Shown one piece after another: positions 8,452 through 17,873 of a stretch of DNA of 32,391 nucleotides. The DNA lies in NCBI GenBank assembly GCA_946617595.1, contig CAMOKN010000219.1, positions 1-32,391 on the forward strand, read 5' to 3'. Every line of letters begins with the position of its first letter. The first letter of the stretch is position 1. The translations under genes were made by a program, and so were the position numbers. The stretch is from an uncultured Clostridia bacterium (lineage in GTDB: Bacteria; Bacillota; Clostridia; Oscillospirales; Ruminococcaceae). The notes beneath the pieces are model-generated. The model did no database searches. It was not told where the DNA came from and was given only the letters and a program-made list of their open reading frames with translations.

Positions 8452-9972
8452 TCAGGATTTTTTCTTGCTTCTGTCTATTCTTTTGTTGAGTGTTCCTATA
8501 GCTCTTTCCGGACAGACAAGAACACACAGATGACAGCCTACGCATTTGCTGCCGTTAAGCACGGGCTTTCCGTCATCTCCCTGCCTTATGGCACTGTGAC
8601 CTCCGTCGCTGCATGATATTGCGCATCTGCCGCAGCCGATACACTTACTGTGGTCAAATTTAGGAAACAGCACGGTGTCACGTTCGAGAACATCGGTCGT
8701 GTCGCTTACTGAATCAGCCGCAAGACCGACGATATCCTTAACGCTGTCGTATCCTTTTTCGGCAAGATAATAATTCAGTCCTGATGTGAGATCATCTATT
8801 ATGCGATACCCGTACTGCATTACCGCGGTGGTTATCTGAACTGAGCCGGAACCGAGAAGAATGAATTCCAGCGCATCCTGCCATGTTTCGATACCGCCCA
8901 TTCCGCTTATATGCATTCCCGACAGATTCTTATCTCGTGCAAGCTCGGCTATGAACCGCAGAGCAATAGGCTTCACAGCATTTCCGCTGTATCCGCCCAG
9001 TGCGGACTGCCCGTGTACTGACGGAGCAGCAACCAATGTGTGGGGATTAACTCCCGTGATGCTCTTGATCGTGTTTATAGCGGCGATTCCGTCCGCGCCT
9101 CCGCGCATTGCAGCTTCGCCGGCGGGTATCACAGAAGCAACATTCGGCGTGAGTTTTGCGAGTACGGGGATATTGCAGCCGCGCTTTGCTGCCCGTGTAA
9201 GCTGTTCGACCAGCTCAGGTATCTGCCCGATGTCCGAGCCAAGGCCGTCTTCTGCCATATTAGGACATGAGAAGTTAAGTTCCACCGCATCGGCACCGTT
9301 TTCTTCGCACATACCTGAAAGCTCTTCCCATTCAGCCTCATTTCTTCCCATGATCGAAGCAAGAATGAACTTTGACGGATAGTTCTGCTTAAGTCTGCGG
9401 AATATCTCCATATTTTCTGCAACGCTGTGATCTGACAGCTGCTCGATGTTCTTGAAACCGATAATCTCGCCGCTGCTCCCTTTTATTGCTGAAAAACGAG
9501 GTGATGCCTCATGTATGTCGAATGCGCATATAGTCTTGAATGCGGCACCTGCCCAACCTGCCTCAAATGCTCTTGCGCACATATCGTATGTACTTGCGAC
9601 AACCGATGAAGACAGCAGAAACGGGTTTTCAAGCGGTATGCCGCAAAGCTCTGCCCTGAGTCTGTTATTATCAGCCGGCGCGGCTATTTCTGTACTGGGT
9701 CTTACTTCGTCGTACAGACGTGAGATCAGCTCTTTTATCGGCACCTTTCCGGGTCTGACACAGGCTTTCTCACACGGAGCCGTACATCCGATGCAGGGAT
9801 TCTCCTGCGGCAGCTTTGCGGCAGTGCATCGGCTGTTGTCGAACCATATCCCTCTGAGCGCCTTTGCCGGTATTCCGGCAGGACAGCTGCTTTCACAGCG
9901 TGCATTTCCGCAGAGTACGCAGTTCACTGCTTCCGAACGATATATTTTCTTTTCAAATGTCATACAGATCAC
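8452..9972 (-). CDS. preA: PreA-like dihydropyrimidine/dihydroorotate dehydrogenase family protein with 4Fe-4S ferredoxin domains
   Basis: N-terminal Cys-rich 'CVLCGNARCESSCP..CIGCTAPCEKAC', TIM-barrel 'VELNFSCPNM', 'ALGGYSGNAVKPIALR', C-terminal 'CIGCGRCAISC..CVGCHLCVLVCP'. Confidence 0.85.
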   Translation of the reverse strand: MICMTFEKKIYRSEAVNCVLCGNARCESSCPAGIPAKALRGIWFDNSRCTAAKLPQENPCIGCTAPCEKACVRPGKVPIKELISRLYDEVRPSTEIAAPADNNRLRAELCGIPLENPFLLSSSVVASTYDMCARAFEAGWAGAAFKTICAFDIHEASPRFSAIKGSSGEIIGFKNIEQLSDHSVAENMEIFRRLKQNYPSKFILASIMGRNEAEWEELSGMCEENGADAVELNFSCPNMAEDGLGSDIGQIPELVEQLTRAAKRGCNIPVLAKLTPNVASVIPAGEAAMRGGADGIAAINTIKSITGVNPHTLVAAPSVHGQSALGGYSGNAVKPIALRFIAELARDKNLSGMHISGMGGIETWQDALEFILLGSGSVQITTAVMQYGYRIIDDLTSGLNYYLAEKGYDSVKDIVGLAADSVSDTTDVLERDTVLFPKFDHSKCIGCGRCAISCSDGGHSAIRQGDDGKPVLNGSKCVGCHLCVLVCPERAIGTLNKRIDRSKKKS

Positions 9973-10227
9973 CTCTTTATCGGTTTCACGTATTGCTTGC
10001 TTCTTTTTTTATTATTATACACTATTTTTGATGATTTGTCTTTACCTAATCCGCAAGATCATAAAAAAACGTTTACTTGCACAAAAATGAACATCATGTT
10101 ATAGACATTTTGCCCACTGCGGTATTGCCGCAATGCCCTTATAGGTATATATGAATATCATGGATTTCACTTTATGTGAATAATGTCCAAAAAACAGCGT
10201 GAAAATCAGACATATCTGAAAAAACTA

Positions 10228-10256
10228 TTGACATATCATAGGATATCTGATAAAAT
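10228..10256 (+). promoter_or_regulatory. Sigma-A promoter for the glycan locus (TTGACA-N17-TAAAAT)
   Basis: TTGACA 10228-10233, spacer 17, TAAAAT 10251-10256. Confidence 0.75.
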
Positions 10257-10304
10257 AAAATAATATGGGTATCTATGTCTAAATCAGGATAATATGGTAT
10301 TTAC

Positions 10305-10320
10305 GCATATTGCAATATGC
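10305..10320. promoter_or_regulatory. Perfect 16 bp palindrome GCATATTGCAATATGC in the 5' leader of the glycan locus
   Basis: Sequence equals its own reverse complement; lies between the promoter and the first start codon. Confidence 0.6.
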
Positions 10321-10388
10321 CGGAATATGCTCAGCCGCATTCTCACGAACGGCTGAATTATTGCAAAGAAATAAAAGAAGGAACGACA

Positions 10389-11036
10389 ATGAAGAAAATC
10401 GTTATTATATGTGCCGGGGACTTCGGGAGAGAGCTTACCTGGCTGATAGAAGGCATTAATGCCGCAGGACCTGCCTATGATATCATCGGATTTCTCGATG
10501 ATGCTCCGGATAAGATAGGTAAGACTTTCAACGGATACGAGTGTCTCGGAAAGACAGATATGCTTGCAGAACTGTCCGAAAAATATGATGTATGCGCGGT
10601 AATCGCCACACAGGACAGCCGGTTCAGAAGAAAATTCGCTGAGGAAAATCCCGGTTTCGATAAATGGGAGACTCTGATACACCCATCGGCAAATATCTCC
10701 CGTACTTCTAAGCTCGGAAAGGGCTGTATCGTATGTGCGAACTGCAATATCAGCGTTAATACGGTGATCGGCGATCACTGTCTGTTCAATCTGGGCGTTA
10801 CCATAGGACACGACTGCAATATAGGCGATTATGCGTCTGTAATGACAGGAACGGTCATATCCGGTCATGTGACGGTCAAGCCGTCCTCGTATTTCGGGAC
10901 GAACAGCACAGTCGTCCCCGGGATAAGCGTAGGTGAAAATTCAAAAATAGGAGCGGGTTCTTTAGTAGTGCGGAATGTCAGGGATAATGTGACAGTAATG
11001 GGAGTCCCCGCAAAAACAGTAAACATTGTGCAGTGA
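10389..11036 (+). CDS. NeuD/PglD-like sugar O/N-acyltransferase (left-handed beta-helix)
   Basis: N-terminal Rossmann-like 'IVIICAGDFGRELTWLIEG..IIGFLDD' and hexapeptide repeats 'VNTVIGDHCLFNLGVTIGHDCNIGDYASVMTGTVISG'. Confidence 0.88.
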   Translation: MKKIVIICAGDFGRELTWLIEGINAAGPAYDIIGFLDDAPDKIGKTFNGYECLGKTDMLAELSEKYDVCAVIATQDSRFRRKFAEENPGFDKWETLIHPSANISRTSKLGKGCIVCANCNISVNTVIGDHCLFNLGVTIGHDCNIGDYASVMTGTVISGHVTVKPSSYFGTNSTVVPGISVGENSKIGAGSLVVRNVRDNVTVMGVPAKTVNIVQ

Positions 11037-11068
11037 TCTGCCGCAATGAGGTGAGGGAGTGACAGAAA

Positions 11069-12151
11069 ATGCAGATCCTGAATATCAGCGGAGTACATAT
11101 AGACGGTATTTCGGCGTGTGTGCCGGAAAACAGGATCGATAATGAAGCTTCGCTTCGTGAGATATACGGAAATGATGCAAGTCTCATCATAGGCTCTACC
11201 GGTATAAAGACAAGATATACCGCAGCCCCGGGGACCTCCTCCTCAGATCTTTGTATAGCCTGTGCCGAGGATATTCTCAATGCTTCCGGAACTTCTGCCG
11301 ATGAGATAGGCGCAGTAATATTCGTTACCTTCACTCCCGACAGGCTGATGCCGTTCAACGCTGCGATAGTGCAGGATAAACTCGGGCTCGGAAAAGAGAT
11401 CCCCGCATTCGATATATCGCTTGCCTGTTCGGGATATACTTATGGACTATATATTGCATCGACATTCGTGAAAGCCACCGGAAAGAAAGTCCTTCTTCTT
11501 GACGGAGATATACAGAGCGCATATATGAGCGGATATGACAGATCAACAGTGCCGGTAATGGCTGACGCAGGCACGGCAACGCTTCTTTCACCCTGCAAGT
11601 CTGATGCTGAGTGGAAATTCACATTCTATACGGACGGTTCCGGAAGGGACAGTCTGATGATACCGGCAGGTGGTTCAGCTGCACCGATCAAGCCGGAGGA
11701 TCTGGAATATATCCCTTCCGATGACGGGGGAAAAAGAAGAAACGCAGATATCTTCATGGACGGATTTGCGATATTCCGGTTCATAGCAAGCGATATCTCT
11801 AAGTGGCTGCTGAACTTTATGAAAGATGCAGGTGTAACGGCGGGCATGATCGACTCGTTTGTGCCGCATCAGGCTAATATGTATATGATAAAAAAGCTTT
11901 CAAAGAAGCTTGGATTCGACTGGGATAAAACATGGCGGTCGGGGGACGAGGTCGGAAATTCCGCCTCGGCAACTGTGCCGCTGACGATAGCATTTGACTG
12001 CCGCGACAGACTAATATCGGACAGGGAGAACAAAGTGCTGATCTCCGGGTTCGGCGGAGGTCTTTCGGCAGGTGCGGGGATAATAACACTTGACCCCGGC
12101 GCTTATTATCACTTCTTTCAGTATTTCGGAAAAATGCTGAAAAGAGCTTAA
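11069..12151 (+). CDS. 3-oxoacyl-ACP synthase III (KASIII/FabH-like)
   Basis: Cys 'FDISLACSGY', His 'VPHQANMYM', Asn 'GDEVGNSASATVPL': intact Cys-His-Asn triad. Confidence 0.92.
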   Translation: MQILNISGVHIDGISACVPENRIDNEASLREIYGNDASLIIGSTGIKTRYTAAPGTSSSDLCIACAEDILNASGTSADEIGAVIFVTFTPDRLMPFNAAIVQDKLGLGKEIPAFDISLACSGYTYGLYIASTFVKATGKKVLLLDGDIQSAYMSGYDRSTVPVMADAGTATLLSPCKSDAEWKFTFYTDGSGRDSLMIPAGGSAAPIKPEDLEYIPSDDGGKRRNADIFMDGFAIFRFIASDISKWLLNFMKDAGVTAGMIDSFVPHQANMYMIKKLSKKLGFDWDKTWRSGDEVGNSASATVPLTIAFDCRDRLISDRENKVLISGFGGGLSAGAGIITLDPGAYYHFFQYFGKMLKRA

Positions 12152-12169
12152 ACCGGGAGGATATTTAAT

Positions 12170-12391
12170 ATGGAGCGATTTATAGATCTGGTGGCTGAGA
12201 TATTTGAAGTTGAGCCTGAGGAAGTTGCCATGGACACGGTATTTCGTGAGGAACTTCCGGATTTCAGTTCGCTTGTGGGATTTTCGCTTATAGTAATGAT
12301 GGAAGACGAATACGGTGTGAAGGTTCCGGTCGGAGAATTTCTTGAATGTAAAACGGTCGGTGATCTTTACAGAAAGTGCGTGAAAGAATAG
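12170..12391 (+). CDS. Acyl carrier protein (SSL variant of the DSL motif)
   Basis: 'FREELPDFSSLVGFSLIVMMEDEYGVKVPVGEFLECKTVGDLY' aligns with the ACP fold; candidate phosphopantetheine Ser in SSL. Confidence 0.85.
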   Translation: MERFIDLVAEIFEVEPEEVAMDTVFREELPDFSSLVGFSLIVMMEDEYGVKVPVGEFLECKTVGDLYRKCVKE

Positions 12392-12403
12392 AGTGTGGGT
12401 ATA

Positions 12404-13144
12404 ATGGAAAAAGTACTTGTCACGGGCGTATGCGGCGGTATCGGAAAATGCACTGCCGAAAAGCTGCTTGCCGGAGGTTCGGCTGTCATAGGCGCGGATA
12501 TTGAGATAAGCGAAAGCATCAGAGAGACAGCAGAAAAATATCCCGGAAAACTGTTTTTGTATCAGACAGATCTTACCGATACAGACGGGCTGGCAGAATT
12601 TGTAAAGCGCATAGTCTCCGTCCATGGTCCGGTAAGCGGATTTGTGCATTGCGCGGGATTTGACAAGATGATGCCTCTTCATCTTTCAAAGGCGCGGGAT
12701 ATCGAAGCTCTGTGGAAGATCCACGCACTTGTGCCGATGCTCATTACTGCGGCTTTAAGCAAGAAAAACAATCACACTGAAAATGCCGCTGTGGTTTTAA
12801 TAACATCGCAGTCGGCGCATGAGGGCGCAATGGGGCATTCAGCTTATGCCGCAGCGAAGGGAGCGGTCGAGGGATTCCTTGCTCCGGCTGCTGCCGAGCT
12901 TATGGAAAAGAATATCAGAATAAACGAGGTTTGTCTTGCTCCTGTTAAGACACCAATGTCGGAGAGCTGGACGAATAAGCTTACAGATGAGGGAAGAAAA
13001 AGACTTGCCGAAAGCTATCCGCTTGGGCTCGGAGAACCCGAAGACGCGGCTGAGCTTATATGCTTTCTGCTCAGCAGTGAGTCGCGCTGGATAAACGGGC
13101 AGATAATCACCGCGGACGGCGGACATTCAGTAAGAAAGGTCTGA
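12404..13144 (+). CDS. SDR family oxidoreductase (FabG-like)
   Basis: 'VLVTGVCGGIGKCTAEKLL', 'SAYAAAKGAVEGF' (YxxxK), C-terminal 'INGQIITADGG'. GTG at 12395 is an alternative start. Confidence 0.92.
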   Translation: MEKVLVTGVCGGIGKCTAEKLLAGGSAVIGADIEISESIRETAEKYPGKLFLYQTDLTDTDGLAEFVKRIVSVHGPVSGFVHCAGFDKMMPLHLSKARDIEALWKIHALVPMLITAALSKKNNHTENAAVVLITSQSAHEGAMGHSAYAAAKGAVEGFLAPAAAELMEKNIRINEVCLAPVKTPMSESWTNKLTDEGRKRLAESYPLGLGEPEDAAELICFLLSSESRWINGQIITADGGHSVRKV

Positions 13145-13184
13145 CCGGCGCTATTTATGCGGTCCGGAAAAGAGGAGAACGCAG

Positions 13185-13400
13185 ATGAAGGAATTTTTAA
13201 AATTTGTTGCCGGAGTCATGGAGGTCGATCCCTCCGAATTGAGTGAAGATACTGCTTACGGCGAATATGAAAAATGGGATTCTCTGATGCACATACGACT
13301 TATTATGGAAACTGAAGAAAAGTATGATATCGAGATACCGATAGATGAGGTCCCCGGAATAAAAAATCTGAAGGATCTTTACAGATATACAGATAAGTGA
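13185..13400 (+). CDS. Acyl carrier protein (second copy)
   Basis: 'YEKWDSLMHIRLIMETEEKYDIEIPIDEVPGIKNLKDLY' with a DSL motif. Confidence 0.9.
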   Translation: MKEFLKFVAGVMEVDPSELSEDTAYGEYEKWDSLMHIRLIMETEEKYDIEIPIDEVPGIKNLKDLYRYTDK

Positions 13401-13436
13401 CGATATGGGGTTCCGGTCTGAATGGAGGGGAGTATG

Positions 13437-15083
13437 ATGCGGGTTGCTCTTCTGTCAAATGTGACTGTCGATCTGCTTGCGGGAATGCTCGGAAAAAATG
13501 CAGAAATATATGTTCCGGCAGGTTATGACACATGGCAGCGTGAGATGACAGACCGTTCTTCCGGATTATACGGATCCGGACCCGAAGCGGCGGCAGTCCT
13601 GCTGCACGCTGAGCAGTACAATAATGTGTGGAACGATGAGACAAGGGGCGGACAGCTTATCGGCGAGTGGTGCAGTGCGTTCAGGGCATTTGCTGAGACG
13701 CTTCCGGGAGTACCGCTATTTGTGTCATCTGTTGATATATGCGGAATGAAATGCTCTTACGGTGCTGAAAAGATACTTAGCGCTCATTTTGAAGATCTGC
13801 TGATACAGAAAGTGCAGGAACTTCACAGCGAGGGTCACGCGGTCTATATCCTGCCTGTCAGAGAACTGATAGCCGATATCGGGCGGAAGAATTTCTATTA
13901 CCCGAAGATGTGGTATCTCGGCTCGATGCCTTATTCGGCGAAAGCTCTTGCGGGGATATCTGAGCTTATTCTGAGATATGTTTCCGCATCGGGCGGACGG
14001 AGAAAAAAATGCATCGCTCTCGATCTTGACAATACTCTATGGGGCGGAGTCATCGGAGAAGACGGTGTAAACGGAATTCTTCTTTCGGATCACAAAGAGG
14101 GCGCAAGATTCAAGGATACACAGCGCCTTCTCAAAAAAATGAAGGAACAGGGAGTAATGCTTGCTGTGCTTTCAAAGAACAATCCCGAAGATGTCATTCC
14201 GGTCTTCGATCACCCCGATATGCTTATCAGGCGTGAAGATATAGTTGCAAGCCGCATCAATTGGGAACCAAAATATCAGAACATAAGACAGCTTGCGGAA
14301 GAACTGAACATCGGACTGGATTCGTTCGTATTCCTTGACGACGATCCTGCCGAGCGGGAGCAGATGAAGGCGGAGTGTCCCGAAGTCACGGTGGTCGAAT
14401 TTCCGCCTGATACGTCTCTTCTTCCATATGCGGTGGAGAAAGTCTATGAAGAATACTTTCTTTCTCTTGATATAACCGGAGAAGACAGCAGAAAAACAGA
14501 AATGTACATAGCAGAGAACCGGCGCAGGGCAGAACGTGAGCATTCAGCAACTCCGGAGGATTTTCTGAAAAATCTCGGAATGTCCATGGATATCCGCTTT
14601 ATGACAGCCGAAGATGAGCAAAGGACAGTACAGCTCATTAACAAGACAAATCAGTTCAACGTGACAACAAAGAGGTATTCTCAGGAGGAGATACGCAGGC
14701 TTTCGGAGCATGAAAGCTGCGATATCATCACGGTACGTATGTCGGACAAGTACGGGGATCAGGGACTGGTCGCCGTAATGATACTTGAATATGAGAGAAA
14801 TGAAGCCGTTATCGACACTTTTCTTATGTCGTGCAGAGTAATGGGCAGATGCGCTGAGCTTGAGATCATGGCGCAGGTAAGAGGAATGCTTGAGAAAAAG
14901 GGTATAGGTATCATCAAGGCTTCGTATATAAAAACAGCGAAGAATGCTCCCGTAGCTGAATTGTTTGAGAAGCTCGGATTTGACGCAGTTGATGTCTCCG
15001 CAGAACGTAAGATGTACAGGGCGGAAGTGAGCGTGCTTCCTCAGTCTTCGGGAGTATTCAAAGAGGTAAGATGCAGCTTATGA
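13437..15083 (+). CDS. FkbH-like HAD-IIIC family protein
   Basis: 'KCIALDLDNTLWGGVIGEDG', 'GVMLAVLSKNNPEDV', 'FVFLDDDPAEREQM', then a C-terminal GNAT-like region 'TKRYSQEEIRRL..DKYGDQGLVAVMI'. Confidence 0.93.
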   Translation: MRVALLSNVTVDLLAGMLGKNAEIYVPAGYDTWQREMTDRSSGLYGSGPEAAAVLLHAEQYNNVWNDETRGGQLIGEWCSAFRAFAETLPGVPLFVSSVDICGMKCSYGAEKILSAHFEDLLIQKVQELHSEGHAVYILPVRELIADIGRKNFYYPKMWYLGSMPYSAKALAGISELILRYVSASGGRRKKCIALDLDNTLWGGVIGEDGVNGILLSDHKEGARFKDTQRLLKKMKEQGVMLAVLSKNNPEDVIPVFDHPDMLIRREDIVASRINWEPKYQNIRQLAEELNIGLDSFVFLDDDPAEREQMKAECPEVTVVEFPPDTSLLPYAVEKVYEEYFLSLDITGEDSRKTEMYIAENRRRAEREHSATPEDFLKNLGMSMDIRFMTAEDEQRTVQLINKTNQFNVTTKRYSQEEIRRLSEHESCDIITVRMSDKYGDQGLVAVMILEYERNEAVIDTFLMSCRVMGRCAELEIMAQVRGMLEKKGIGIIKASYIKTAKNAPVAELFEKLGFDAVDVSAERKMYRAEVSVLPQSSGVFKEVRCSL

Positions 15084-15466
15084 AAACAGATCATATCGGA
15101 TATGCGGTAAAGGATATAGAAAAAGCAAAAAAGACTATGGAAGTACTTGGCTATACCGTAGGAGATACGGTCGGGGACAGGGACAGAAACATATATTTTT
15201 CTTTCTGTGAAATGGACGGTCAGCGTGTCGAACTGGTAGCACCGATGTCGGAAGGTTCGCCGGTTGACGGCTATCTTGCAAAATCAGGTCCGATGCCTTA
15301 TCATATATGTTACAAAAGCAGTGATCTCGATGGTGATATAGAGCGGCTTAAAGCGAACAGATTCAGGGTATCCGTTCCTCCGGCTCCGGCGATAGCTTTC
15401 GGAAACAAGAGAGTCGTTTTCATGTACTCGCTTTCGGTCGGACTGATCGAGATAGCGGAGGAATAG
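15071..15466 (+). CDS. VOC (glyoxalase/methylmalonyl-CoA epimerase-like) family protein
   Basis: 'DHIGYAVKDIEKAKKTMEVLGY', 'QRVELVAP', 'PYHICYKSSDLDGDIERLK', 'VGLIEIAE'. ATG at 15080 (ATGA overlap) is an alternative start. Confidence 0.87.
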   Translation: MQLMKTDHIGYAVKDIEKAKKTMEVLGYTVGDTVGDRDRNIYFSFCEMDGQRVELVAPMSEGSPVDGYLAKSGPMPYHICYKSSDLDGDIERLKANRFRVSVPPAPAIAFGNKRVVFMYSLSVGLIEIAEE

Positions 15467-15468
15467 TT

Positions 15469-16395
15469 ATGCCGCTGTCAAAGTATCTGAGACTGCCTCT
15501 GTATGAGGTGAGAGGATATCCGAAGGAATGCCCGGAGAAAGTGCAGGAGCTGTTTTCGCGAGCTTTTAAAGGCAGGACGGAATCCCTTGAAATGCTGCGC
15601 TGGCAGATGGAGGATAATCCGTGTCTGAAAGAGCGTGCAACTTCTCTCTGGAAAGGCGATGCACTTGTTGCGTACAACGCGCTTACTCCTCACCCGGCGT
15701 TTCTGCGCGGCAAAGAAGTTTATGCTGCTGTCAGCGGAACGACAATGGCGGACGAGCTTTACCCCGGCTGCTCAGTACAGCTTTTCAGAGAGTGTGCGCA
15801 GCAGAACAGGGATATCGCGGTGATCGTGGGATTTCCGAACCGCAATTCATTTAATATAACTGTAAAATATTCGGGTCATCACTATGTCGGTGATGTCGCG
15901 TTCTGGACTGCCGCAGCACGCAGAGAAGATGTTTCCGGAAGTATCAGGGAGTTTTACAGCTTTTCGCCGGAGTATGAGAGTATCAGCCGCGGATTGTCAG
16001 AGTCGCACGAGCTTATACAGACCCGTCAGAAGGATTTTCTTGACTGGAGGATCTTCAAAAAGCCGGAGACGGATTACAGATGCTTTGAATATAAAAAGAG
16101 CGGTTATATCGTCACTGATATCTACACCGAAAATAACGTAAGACAATTGCAGATAGTGGATATTATAGCCGATTCGGAAGATGTGATGTATGAGCTGCTG
16201 AGATTTGCGCTTGATTTTGCCGCAGAGCAGGCTTGCAGCATGGTAAAGCTGTGGTTCACATCTGAGCGGTACCGCAGGGTTCTCGAAAGCTGCGGATTTG
16301 AATACGGTGAGCACCCTTTCCCGATGACTGTGTGGGATAGTGACCTGGATATCTCCGGGTCATACATTACTATGATAGATTCGGATATTTTTTAA
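15469..16395 (+). CDS. GNAT-like N-acyltransferase
   Basis: Two-lobed GNAT-like pattern 'LVAYNALTPHPAFLRGKEVYAAVSGTTMADELYPGCSVQLFRECA', 'KDFLDWRIFKKPETDYRCFEYKKSGYIV'. Confidence 0.65.
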   Translation: MPLSKYLRLPLYEVRGYPKECPEKVQELFSRAFKGRTESLEMLRWQMEDNPCLKERATSLWKGDALVAYNALTPHPAFLRGKEVYAAVSGTTMADELYPGCSVQLFRECAQQNRDIAVIVGFPNRNSFNITVKYSGHHYVGDVAFWTAAARREDVSGSIREFYSFSPEYESISRGLSESHELIQTRQKDFLDWRIFKKPETDYRCFEYKKSGYIVTDIYTENNVRQLQIVDIIADSEDVMYELLRFALDFAAEQACSMVKLWFTSERYRRVLESCGFEYGEHPFPMTVWDSDLDISGSYITMIDSDIF

Positions 16396-16412
16396 TCAAG
16401 AGGTCAGATAGA

Positions 16413-17120
16413 ATGGAAGAAGATGTACTTCCTAAGGTAAAAAGATCCTTTTATGCTGTTGTTGTCAAGAGAATACTTGATATTGTCATAAGCTCAGCGG
16501 CATTGATAATACTGTCTCCGCTTCTGCTGACCGTTTGTGTGCTGGAGCTTATTTTTCACGGAAGTCCGGTCATATACCGCACCAGACGTCCCGGAAAAGA
16601 CGGCAGGATCTTCAATATGTATAAATTCCGCAGCATGACGAATGAGCGGGGAGCAGACGGACTGCTTCTTCCCGAGGATAAGCGTCTCACAAGGTTCGGA
16701 CATTTTATCCGCAAGTTGTCGATAGACGAGCTGCCGGGTCTGATAAATATAGTAAAGGGAGATATGAGCATAGTCGGACCTCGTCCGCTTCTGATAGAAT
16801 ATCTGCCGTATTATAATGCACGTCACGCCATGAGACACGCTGTACGCCCCGGACTGACGCTTGAAAGGATCGACGGTACGGACAGCGGTACATGGACTTG
16901 GCGTGAACAGTTTGAAAATGATATATGGTATATAGAGCATATAAGTTTTATTACAGATGTCCGTATGCTGTTTGCGATCGTAAAGGCTGTTTTCAGAAGA
17001 AGCGAGAACAGGGCGAGCGACACGAGAACGCCGTTTGACGGTACAAATCTTGATGAGACAAGGGGAAGAAACGAGCTTGGCATCGAGAAGCATTTCGACA
17101 GTCTGGAGAAAAAGGACTGA
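16413..17120 (+). CDS. Initiating sugar-1-phosphate (undecaprenyl-phosphate) transferase
   Basis: 'KRILDIVISSAALIILSPLLLTV', 'YRTRRPGKDGRIFNMYKFRSM', 'RKLSIDELPGLINIVKGDMSIVGPRPL'. Confidence 0.95.
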   Translation: MEEDVLPKVKRSFYAVVVKRILDIVISSAALIILSPLLLTVCVLELIFHGSPVIYRTRRPGKDGRIFNMYKFRSMTNERGADGLLLPEDKRLTRFGHFIRKLSIDELPGLINIVKGDMSIVGPRPLLIEYLPYYNARHAMRHAVRPGLTLERIDGTDSGTWTWREQFENDIWYIEHISFITDVRMLFAIVKAVFRRSENRASDTRTPFDGTNLDETRGRNELGIEKHFDSLEKKD

Positions 17121-17153
17121 AAGGAGCTGCACCGGTGAGGTGCTGTCATAACT

Positions 17154-17843
17154 ATGAATGTATTGGTATTTGCGCCACATCCGGACGATGATGTGCTGGG
17201 CTGCGGCGGAACTCTGAGCAGATATGCTGCCGAAGGACATGATGTATATGTGTGCATAATGACAAGCGGTTTTCCGCCTCTTTATGAGGAGGATTATAAT
17301 AATGCACAGAAGAACGGCTGGCCGCATATACAGTATCCCGATATCATGAAAGCACATAAGATACTGGGAATAAAGGAAACGTTTTTCCTGCAATTTCCGA
17401 CAGTGCAGCTGGAGACGGTTCCGCGGTACGAGGTGAACTCAAAGGTGTGCGGGCTTGTGCGCAGTCTGACTCCGGAAATCGTATATATCCCGCATTTCGG
17501 CGATCTGCACAAGGATCACCTTATCACATCAGAGGCTGTAATGGTCGCGGTAAGACCCGGAGGTGAGAATACCGTAAGATATGTTTATTCCTACGAGACA
17601 CTTTCAGAGACAGAGTGGAACGTTTCGCATGTATCAAACAGTTTTATTCCAAATACCTTTGTGGATATCAGCGGAACGCTTGATAAAAAGCTTGAAGCAA
17701 TGGGCTGCTTTTCAACACAGCTGTGCGAATTTCCGAGCCCCAGATCATTAAAGGCGGTTGAGGCTCTTGCGGTGCTGCGGGGATCAACAATGGGAGCGCA
17801 GGCGGCGGAAGCGTTTTCTTTGGTGAGAGAGTACAGGAGATAA
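17154..17843 (+). CDS. PIG-L family N-acetylglucosaminyl deacetylase
   Basis: 'VFAPHPDDDVLGCGGTL' and 'HFGDLHKDHLITSEAV'. Confidence 0.92.
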   Translation: MNVLVFAPHPDDDVLGCGGTLSRYAAEGHDVYVCIMTSGFPPLYEEDYNNAQKNGWPHIQYPDIMKAHKILGIKETFFLQFPTVQLETVPRYEVNSKVCGLVRSLTPEIVYIPHFGDLHKDHLITSEAVMVAVRPGGENTVRYVYSYETLSETEWNVSHVSNSFIPNTFVDISGTLDKKLEAMGCFSTQLCEFPSPRSLKAVEALAVLRGSTMGAQAAEAFSLVREYRR

Positions 17844-17873
17844 AAATTTATTTTTTTGATATGGTGCGGTGAA

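Noticed and set aside
16494-17393. Long minus-strand ORF (299 aa) antisense to the sugar transferase and PIG-L genes
   Set aside because: Opposite strand of two genes with clear family motifs; composition and lack of motifs suggest chance.
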